64,000 nt of DNA from Porodaedalea pini (Eukaryota; Basidiomycota; Agaricomycetes; Hymenochaetales; Hymenochaetaceae). How positions within the stretch are numbered: the stretch's first letter is position 1; each line of letters starts with the position of its first letter. Both the position numbers and the translations under genes were made by a program. Below the pieces are notes generated by a model. The model had not been told where the DNA came from, searched no databases, and saw only the letters and a program-made list of their open reading frames with translations. Where the stretch lies: assembly GCA_002794775.1 (NCBI GenBank), contig NBAY01000068.1, positions 159,333 through 223,332 of the forward strand, written 5' to 3'. Below, one piece after another: positions 38,673 through 45,060 of this stretch.

Positions 38673-38681
38673 TATAACATT

Positions 38682-38709
38682 GCACTACTCTGCACTACAT
38701 GCACTACAA
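38682..38709 (-). repeat. 3'-terminal tandem repeat of the LINE (three GTAGTGCA units)
   Basis: On the plus strand the units read ttgcactac, tctgcactac and atgcactac; on the element strand each carries GTAGTGCA plus two variable bases. They lie ten bases from the target-site duplication and take the place where many LINEs carry poly(A). Confidence 0.75.
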
Positions 38710-38829
38710 CGAAGGCAAAGGAAAGGAAGGGGGGAAGGAAAAGAAGAAAGAAATACGGACGTAGTGACTAAATGCGTGTGTGTAAAGAAAAAAGGAAAAA
38801 GGGAACGTTAAGTGGAAATGGGGTGAGTG

Positions 38830-41562
38830 TTATGTGAGAAATGATGGAAGGTCTGAGTAATAAGGCATCGCGTCGGGTGGGCGGCGAAAGGAAAAGTATG
38901 AAAATTGTATAAGAAGCATAAAGTTGGCTGGAGCAAACCAGTTCGAAAATGAAAGAGGGAGTTGCGGTGTATGAAAGACTTGGCGACGGTATTGCAAAAA
39001 AAAGGGGCATACGTTAAGGAGATGATGGATGTCATGTCTGATACAGAGCGGGTCCGGGCACCGGCGTGGCAGGTTTCGATCATGCATATCGTGTGCGTTC
39101 AGGAGGATTCCGACTGCTCTCGACTGGAGAGCATGAGGGATGCGTTTCTCAGGGTTTAGTCGCAGAAAAGGACGTAGCTGGCGACGGGGGTAAAGGATAA
39201 AAGGTGCGGTAGATGCGCTACGATGGTGTCGGAGGTTTAAGACACGATTCCACCATTTGGCTAGAAGGTCGGATGAAAATCGCGTGTGTAGATTGGGTAG
39301 GGTATTGGGTGTGAGACTTTTGCGCAGTGCGCGTGAGGCTTGGGCTGCGAGCTGGTCTGCTCGTGAATTGCCAGGTAATCCCATGTGAGAGGGGACCCAT
39401 TGCACCGAAATTGTGGATGCGTCGTGATGAGAGGCAAGGAAAATACCGCAGAGTCTGCGTACAGCTGTGATAAAGGCTGCGTGGAGAGGGTCCTCTGAGA
39501 AGATGAGACGTGCGCAATTCGCTGAGTCTGTAATAACATGGAGGTGGGTTGGGTAGACGCAATGCGCTAGTAAGGATGAAAAGCACGCTAGACCAGCGAT
39601 GAGAGCTTGTTGCTCTTCGTAAAGGATGTTGCTTTGGGTATGCGCGTCTGAAGCGAAAGACGCTAGTTCGTGTCGGTTATGCATGATGGAGTATCCGTGC
39701 CCGCCAGTGGGTGTGCCGTCTTGATCAATAACAGAGCCATCTGTGAATAAAAAGAATTGAAAAGGGGGGGGTTGATTAAAGAGACGGAGAAAAGATTGTT
39801 TGACAACAAGACTGTCTTTTCGAGAAGCGATTGGGACTAAAGAGAGACATGAATGAATGGGTGGAATAATGGGATAGAGAGATGTGTTAGGAATTGTAAT
39901 ATTAGCTGGGAGAGATTTGCGGATGTCCGCTGAGGGAGGAAGAGAAGAGCGAAATGTGGAAACGTAAGAAGTTATGAAACATTTTGATTGATATTGAATA
40001 AAAAGATCGATGGGGGGAATAGAAAGTAAAGAGCCTGCTGCGTCTTTGTGGACACTATGAGAAATAATGAGAGAAAGGGCACGCTGTTGTACCGGTGATA
40101 AAATAGAGGAAACGGCAGGAGAGTCCGGAAAAAGTTGAGCGCCATAAGTGGCAACGGAACGAATGAGATTGAAGTATAAGAGGCAGGCATATTCAAGATA
40201 GGCGCCGTGGGAGCGATGGAATAAAAAAGAACGTTGAGAAAGAGTGGATAATGCCTTATTGGCGCGAGCTTGAAGGTGCAGATGAGGGGAAAGATGGTGA
40301 TGAAAGATAACACCGAGCCATGTAATATGCGCCCGGGGGGGGGGGATAGTTAGAGAAGGGGATAAAATGAGAGAAGGTTGGTGTTCTGGTTGCGTAGGAA
40401 AAGACGCAGATTGATGAGTGAAATTAGGGGTAAAATGAATGAGTTTGATAGAGTCTGGGTCAATAGAAAGGCCCAGTTGTGCGAATTGGAGCGAAAGAAA
40501 ATTGAATTGGTTGCATAAGCGAATGAGGTTCGTGCGCATACTAAGTGAGCGCGCGGAGAGAAGATGATCATCCATATAGGCCAGAAGGGGGCAATTATAA
40601 GGAAAACATTTATGATAGGCATCAATAGCAGGCGCTGCTGCAAAAATGGAAATAAGGGGAGAAAGGGGGGACCCTTGAGGGACGCCCCGGTTGGGTTTGG
40701 TGAAAACATTGGAAAAGTATTGGTTGAAATGTAAAGAAATGGGGCGATTGCGCATCCAATGGGAAATGCAATTGATAAGGTTAGGGTGGATGTTTGACTG
40801 GGTTAAACGATCAACAAGTAAGGGATGGGAGATATTGTCAAAAAAACCTTGTATGTCGATGGTGACGACAGACGTCAACCACCGCCGACGTGTAGGTTCA
40901 AAAGGACCCAGTTCGGGCTTAGTAGAAATGGGGGAGTAAATGAATGGTTTGTGGTTATTTAGATGCAAGAGTTCATAGCATGCGGTGAGCGCGGATAGCG
41001 CTTTCCGACAGCCATGCTGAGAAGAAGGAATAAGGGAGCGTTGTTCGAAAATAGTTTGAAGCCGGTTGAAAAGGATACGTTCAAATAATTTGCCCATTGT
41101 ATCCACAAGGGCAATAGGGCGGAAGGAGCGAGGGAGTGAAAAATCGGTGCATTTTGGTTTGGGAATGAACGTGACAATGGAGTGTTTGAATGAAAGAGGA
41201 AAGTAGCCGAAAGAGAGGCAAAGAGAAAAGATCTGAGAAAAGAATAAGGGTTCATATTTGATAAAAAGTTTAAGATGGAGAAAAGTAAAGGAATTGTCGC
41301 CTGGGGCGGTGGAGTCATCCGTGCCCTTTAGGGCTCGGAGCATTTCATCGACAGAGACTGGCTTGATGTCGGCGAGAGGTGGGAGCAAGTGCTGGTCGTG
41401 GTAGCCAGGTGGAAGCGCAGGGAAAAAGGTAGAGCAGAAAAGGTGGGATTTCTCGCTCTCGTCAAGGGTGTACTGCCCAGAGGGAAGTTTCAAGGCGCCG
41501 ATGGGGGAGCGTCGGCGAGCCGAGCTGAGATGTTGGTGTTTCCAGATCGATGAGTGGTCTGA
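38830..41562 (-). CDS. LINE ORF2, second part: reverse transcriptase and RNase H
   Basis: This segment follows the in-frame TGA at 41563-41565 without its own ATG nearby, so it is numbered from that stop (about 910 codons). The RT palm motifs are VVTIDIQGFFDNISHPLL (first Asp), RGVPQGSPLSPLI and LAYMDDHLLSAR (catalytic Asp-Asp near 40570); the box is YMDD rather than the YADD/FADD usual in LINEs. RNase H follows with LFTDGSVIDQDG (near 39740), EEQQALIAGLACF, VITDSANCARLIF and VQWVPSHMGLPGNSRADQLA (near 39380), a complete D-E-D set. A His/Cys cluster (CPDPLCIRHDIHHLLNVC) closes the domain. It copies element RNA at the nicked target and removes RNA from the hybrid. Confidence 0.9.
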   Translation of the reverse strand, partial: SDHSSIWKHQHLSSARRRSPIGALKLPSGQYTLDESEKSHLFCSTFFPALPPGYHDQHLLPPLADIKPVSVDEMLRALKGTDDSTAPGDNSFTFLHLKLFIKYEPLFFSQIFSLCLSFGYFPLSFKHSIVTFIPKPKCTDFSLPRSFRPIALVDTMGKLFERILFNRLQTIFEQRSLIPSSQHGCRKALSALTACYELLHLNNHKPFIYSPISTKPELGPFEPTRRRWLTSVVTIDIQGFFDNISHPLLVDRLTQSNIHPNLINCISHWMRNRPISLHFNQYFSNVFTKPNRGVPQGSPLSPLISIFAAAPAIDAYHKCFPYNCPLLAYMDDHLLSARSLSMRTNLIRLCNQFNFLSLQFAQLGLSIDPDSIKLIHFTPNFTHQSASFPTQPEHQPSLILSPSLTIPPPRAHITWLGVIFHHHLSPHLHLQARANKALSTLSQRSFLFHRSHGAYLEYACLLYFNLIRSVATYGAQLFPDSPAVSSILSPVQQRALSLIISHSVHKDAAGSLLSIPPIDLFIQYQSKCFITSYVSTFRSSLPPSADIRKSLPANITIPNTSLYPIIPPIHSCLSLVPIASRKDSLVVKQSFLRLFNQPPPFQFFLFTDGSVIDQDGTPTGGHGYSIMHNRHELASFASDAHTQSNILYEEQQALIAGLACFSSLLAHCVYPTHLHVITDSANCARLIFSEDPLHAAFITAVRRLCGIFLASHHDASTISVQWVPSHMGLPGNSRADQLAAQASRALRKSLTPNTLPNLHTRFSSDLLAKWWNRVLNLRHHRSASTAPFILYPRRQLRPFLRLNPEKRIPHALQSRAVGILLNAHDMHDRNLPRRCPDPLCIRHDIHHLLNVCPFFLQYRRQVFHTPQLPLSFSNWFAPANFMLLIQFSYFSFRRPPDAMPYYSDLPSFLT

Positions 41563-42657
41563 TCAATGGAGTAGGTTGCCAAAAAAAGAGGATTTAGCAG
41601 CAGCTAGAGTCTTATGGAGCTGGGCGAGGTTGTCCGGTGACGGGTTATGACGATGCGCTTGGTAGTCGTGATTGCACTGCTCGGTCCACCATGAGTGGGG
41701 TCCGGGATATGACCGGGGTTTATGCTTTCGCAGAAAGCGGGTTGTGAAAGAAGAAAAGGTGTCATAGAAAGATTGAAGTTTGGAGTCTAAATGAGTGGGA
41801 AGAAGAATGTCAGAAACGTCGAATGAAAAGAGGCGCAATTCGCGAAAGTCCGCGATTAAGGAAGGAATGTCCGGTTTTCGCACCAAACGAAGAGGGTGGG
41901 TGGCCGGAGGGGGGTTAAATGAGATAGGTATGTTAAATAAAAGGGGTAAATGGTCTGAATGAAATTCAAATGAAGGGTCGCCAATAGTGAGGGATTGGGT
42001 AAGCAAAGGAGAAATGTCCGATGAACTGATAACAAGGTCTAAAGTAGAGGAACCCTGAGGGTGAAAAAAGGTCGGTACATTGGGAGGATTGGCGACTGTT
42101 AAAGAAAACTGGTCCAGCCAGTGTAAGAAGGGTTCAGACGAGGAAAAATAACGAGAATGAATGGCATCGGACCACAGAGCAGAGTGTCTGTTAAAGTCAC
42201 CCACAAAGATGTGAGTGTCGGTGAAAGAAGGTTCGGGAAAAGGGTCTTCAAAAGAATGGGTGGCTGGAGAACTGTAAACATTCAAGATATAAACGGGTGA
42301 AAAAGAGGAACCGTGGTTGACGCTAATAGTGACTTGAAAGACAGGTCGGGATAAGTGAGGGTGGTAATTGAAGAGATGAGAGATGCGCAGATGAATGAAA
42401 GTTGCGCAACTGGGTCTGATAGAAGAGGCAGAAGGGGGGAGGATGCAAATGAAGGGGTCTGCGTTGCAAGTAACGTATTGTGATTCTCCCGCTGGGGATG
42501 ATTTGGAAGGAACAATGGTGGAGATGGTGGGGATCTCTTGTAAGCAGATAATGTCAGGACATGAGTTGCCGCGTTGAAAAAGGGATTTAAAAAGAAGGTC
42601 CGAAGTGGGTTCGGAACATTGAATATTCAATGAAAGAATGGAAAGAGATGTAGTCAT
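41563..42657 (-). CDS. LINE ORF2, first part: AP-like endonuclease
   Basis: The 364-residue endonuclease/exonuclease/phosphatase domain should nick the target DNA to prime reverse transcription. Catalytic blocks are all visible: LSLNIQCSE (Asn), CPDIICLQEIPT (Glu), THIFVGDFNRHSALW (Asp and Asn), GSSTLDLVISSSD and FEFHSDHLPLLFNI (Asp-His). The ATG at 42657 directly follows the TAA that ends the upstream ORF. The frame ends at TGA 41563-41565 after a conserved-looking linker (AAAKSSFFGNLLH), and the same frame reopens at once into the RT. In related elements endonuclease and RT are one protein, so this TGA is either a nonsense mutation or a recoding site. Confidence 0.88.
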   Translation of the reverse strand: MTTSLSILSLNIQCSEPTSDLLFKSLFQRGNSCPDIICLQEIPTISTIVPSKSSPAGESQYVTCNADPFICILPPSASSIRPSCATFIHLRISHLFNYHPHLSRPVFQVTISVNHGSSFSPVYILNVYSSPATHSFEDPFPEPSFTDTHIFVGDFNRHSALWSDAIHSRYFSSSEPFLHWLDQFSLTVANPPNVPTFFHPQGSSTLDLVISSSDISPLLTQSLTIGDPSFEFHSDHLPLLFNIPISFNPPPATHPLRLVRKPDIPSLIADFRELRLFSFDVSDILLPTHLDSKLQSFYDTFSSFTTRFLRKHKPRSYPGPHSWWTEQCNHDYQAHRHNPSPDNLAQLHKTLAAAKSSFFGNLLH

Positions 42658-43752
42658 TTAAAAAGGTGGTCGATAGTTACGACGTGCTGGACAGGTGGAA
42701 GACCTGGCGTTGTGATCACCTTGGCAATTGATGCAATGCGCAAAATGTTGGCATGCGAGATTATTAGTGGCCGTGCATGGAGCGCACTTGGCGACGTGTA
42801 CAGCAGTCCGGTGTGGTTCCGAGCAAATGGCGCATCGTGCCACAGAGCGACATTTCGTTGATGGGTGACCTAAACGATGACAATTATTGCATTGAGAAAT
42901 GGAAGGTCGGGCCCGCATCTCCTCAAGGCATCGGATGACACCGAAGACCGGGACGTTACGATTGTCGTGGAGGAAAAAGTGATCAAAAGCAAGACGGTTA
43001 GTGTCTTTGAGGATAATAGAGACATTGCAATAATCGAGGGTGTTTAGGTGCTCGATGGATGCCATAAACCGAGGGGGGTAAAGGAACTCTTGATCAGCAA
43101 ACTGGGGGAGAGACGCGATTTCTTCCATTAAATCCCCTTGGGTGTAGAGGATGTTGGAGCTTTTGTCAAATACCGGCACAGCCGGGAGCACGAGTTTGAA
43201 CTGTGGGGAAGGGGTGAAGACCTTGGCCCCGTTAATGTTAATAATGTGATTAAGGAAGGACAAAAGAGATGCGAAAGTGGAGTCAAAGTCAGCGCGAATA
43301 TTAGTAAAGGAAATGCAAAGATTTCCATTGGAGGTATACTCGACGTTAAGGATGACGAGATGCTTGAACTCCATAGAGCCCTTAAGGCCTGAACGAACAG
43401 TGTTTTTGATGGAGTTGGGTAGGGGTCGAACTGCGAGGTTATCTGGGAGGGAGAAATAGACTCGCTTAACGTTGCGAATGCGAGTGTTGACCGAGCCATT
43501 AGCTCGGTTCATGGGCATGATAGTCACCTCCCCGTCAGGGTGGTCTGCAGTGGTTTTAGTAACTTTAGTTGGTACTTGCTTAGGCTTTTTCTGGAGAGCC
43601 TTAGCGTATGTGACGGTAGTGTATCCATCGTTGTCGGTGCCGATGGACTGGACAGGTGGCGGGTAGATCGTGGTGGATAGGCCTGGGCGCGTGGCGTTAT
43701 GTTCTGAGTGGATGTATCCATCTGGCGCATGGATCGTTCCTTGGGTGTCCAT
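42658..43752 (-). CDS. LINE ORF1b: gag-like RNA-binding protein with CCHC knuckles
   Basis: This 364-aa ORF begins at an ATG that abuts the TGA of ORF1a and ends in a TAA abutting the ORF2 ATG. A basic N-terminal third (TKVTKTTADHPDGEVTIMPM, TRIRNVKRVYFSL) precedes a fold resembling the RNA-binding core of LINE ORF1 proteins. Near the C-terminus come Cys/His knuckles: CNNCHRLGHPSTKC (exact CX2CX4HX4C), then CAICSEPHRTAVHVAKC and CINCQGDHNARSSTC, which are spaced variants. It probably coats element RNA to form the retrotransposition particle. Confidence 0.8.
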   Translation of the reverse strand: MDTQGTIHAPDGYIHSEHNATRPGLSTTIYPPPVQSIGTDNDGYTTVTYAKALQKKPKQVPTKVTKTTADHPDGEVTIMPMNRANGSVNTRIRNVKRVYFSLPDNLAVRPLPNSIKNTVRSGLKGSMEFKHLVILNVEYTSNGNLCISFTNIRADFDSTFASLLSFLNHIININGAKVFTPSPQFKLVLPAVPVFDKSSNILYTQGDLMEEIASLPQFADQEFLYPPRFMASIEHLNTLDYCNVSIILKDTNRLAFDHFFLHDNRNVPVFGVIRCLEEMRARPSISQCNNCHRLGHPSTKCRSVARCAICSEPHRTAVHVAKCAPCTATNNLACQHFAHCINCQGDHNARSSTCPARRNYRPPF

Positions 43753-44895
43753 TCAATAGCCAGAACCCGGGATCCGGGTTTTGGCCATAGCTGCGGCGTA
43801 TTCTGTGCGTCCGCCTTTTGGGGGCGGCACGCGTTGTTTGACAACCGGTGGAGGGGGAGGAAAACGTGGGTCGTGGGTGAAACGAGCACTGAGTGGTTCT
43901 GGCAAATACTTAACGTCTGCGGAAGTGTTAGCCGAAAAAGATACTTTAGGTTTAGGGGTATTTTGCGCCTGTTTTTCAAGTTTAGTAGTTTTCTCAGTCA
44001 GGGACGAGACCATAGATACGAGGGATGAAATAGAACGGGACATGTTAGTAAGCTCGTCGGAAATGTGCTCGTCACGAATATCCTGGGGGCTGCGATAAAT
44101 ATTGTTGAATACGTTTTTGCAATAAGGCGAGTGAATTTTGAAGGCAGTCTGGAAGCTGTTAATGGCAGTGTTAGCATGGTTTTCACGTTGAGTTTCCTCG
44201 TCAAACATGTTGGAGCGGTTAATCCAAAAGCAGAGGGAAGACACTATGCTGGCCATGTAGCGACCCATGCGTGCGGGGTCGTTGTAAAAGGGTATCTCCG
44301 ACTTCCAGAGGTCCTGTGAGATGATGGAGCGGAGGTCGCGGACCGAGCCTTCCGCGAGTTCAAGGAATTTCCTATTGACTTCTTTGGCAATTTCCGGGTC
44401 CTCGTTATCGATATCGATGGGGTCGGTGTCAACTTGAGGGGGTTGGGAGTCCACATACAAATCGTCGTCGGCATCCATAGCATCTTTATCATCCGGGATC
44501 TGACCGATCGTAGCAGGGTTGTTGGGAGCGTCCCGTCCTTGGTGTTCGTCCTCGGACGGGGATCGTTTGAGAGAAGTTTGGGAGGGAATATCTGGGGTGG
44601 GGGGGAGGTCCCCTTGTTTACGGAGGGCGGCGGCATGATTGTCCGCCGCAGTGTCGGGAGACCATTTAGCGATGTTGCTCGCTGCGTAGTCGCATACAGA
44701 AGAATCGTGGTTGTATGTCAAGTCGCGTCCGCATTTTTCGCAGAGTTTCGCCGCGCCAGAGACACACGAGCGACTGTGATGAGGAAGTTCGTATTTACAC
44801 TCGTCACATTTGGTCGGGTCCTTGATATTGCCCAAGGACCTGAGCGATTTGGTTCTATGAAGACTCGATGGCTTTGCGTTGGGGGGCGGGGCCAT
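43753..44895 (-). CDS. LINE ORF1a: acidic protein with two Cys/His fingers
   Basis: The first ATG (44895) opens 380 codons; a TTG four codons upstream is also in frame. The N-terminal part has two Cys/His clusters, CDECKYELPHHSRSC and CEKCGRDLTYNHDSSVC. The middle is acidic (DPIDIDNEDPEIAKEVN), followed by a helical region and a Pro/Arg-rich end. It does not resemble a polymerase or endonuclease. Its place in the element suggests a structural or nucleic-acid-binding role, but I do not recognise the family. Fungal Tad-like LINEs usually have one ORF before ORF2, so having two separate ones is unusual. Confidence 0.7.
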   Translation of the reverse strand: MAPPPNAKPSSLHRTKSLRSLGNIKDPTKCDECKYELPHHSRSCVSGAAKLCEKCGRDLTYNHDSSVCDYAASNIAKWSPDTAADNHAAALRKQGDLPPTPDIPSQTSLKRSPSEDEHQGRDAPNNPATIGQIPDDKDAMDADDDLYVDSQPPQVDTDPIDIDNEDPEIAKEVNRKFLELAEGSVRDLRSIISQDLWKSEIPFYNDPARMGRYMASIVSSLCFWINRSNMFDEETQRENHANTAINSFQTAFKIHSPYCKNVFNNIYRSPQDIRDEHISDELTNMSRSISSLVSMVSSLTEKTTKLEKQAQNTPKPKVSFSANTSADVKYLPEPLSARFTHDPRFPPPPPVVKQRVPPPKGGRTEYAAAMAKTRIPGSGY

Positions 44896-44959
44896 CGTTG
44901 GAGACAAGAAGATTCACAGCTATAATCTTTCCCACGGTCAAGATGATGGTGGTAAGAGA

Positions 44960-44970
44960 GTGAGTCGTGA
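44960..44970. repeat. Target-site duplication, right copy (5' side of the LINE)
   Basis: The bases gtgagtcgtga match 38662-38672 without a mismatch. They fix the element's 5' boundary at 44959. Confidence 0.85.
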
Positions 44971-45060
44971 CGCGACGCGCTCCTCAACTTGCTCAGCTGT
45001 CTTTCTCCTCTTGTATATCAAGTTATACTTCTTGCCCACTTCTTTGCCCATGTTGTCGTG

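Larger units (their letters stand above)
38673..44959 (-). mobile_element. Non-LTR (LINE) retrotransposon, full length or nearly so, 6,287 bp
   Basis: The element is transcribed leftward. It has a 5' leader of only 64 bp, two gag-like ORFs, an APE-type endonuclease ORF and a reverse transcriptase-RNase H ORF. A 3' region of about 157 bp ends in three GTAGTGCA units rather than poly(A). An 11-bp target-site duplication flanks it. The gene order, the CCHC knuckles and the RNase H domain fit the Tad1-like LINEs of fungi; I infer the clade and have not shown it by phylogeny. No LTR or inverted repeat is present. The perfect duplication and nearly unbroken frame point to a recent insertion. Confidence 0.9.

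Noticed and set aside
43708..44925. Long plus-strand frames inside the LINE (for example 44434-44925)
   Set aside because: They are antisense shadows of ORF1a and ORF1b, which carry the zinc knuckles on the minus strand.
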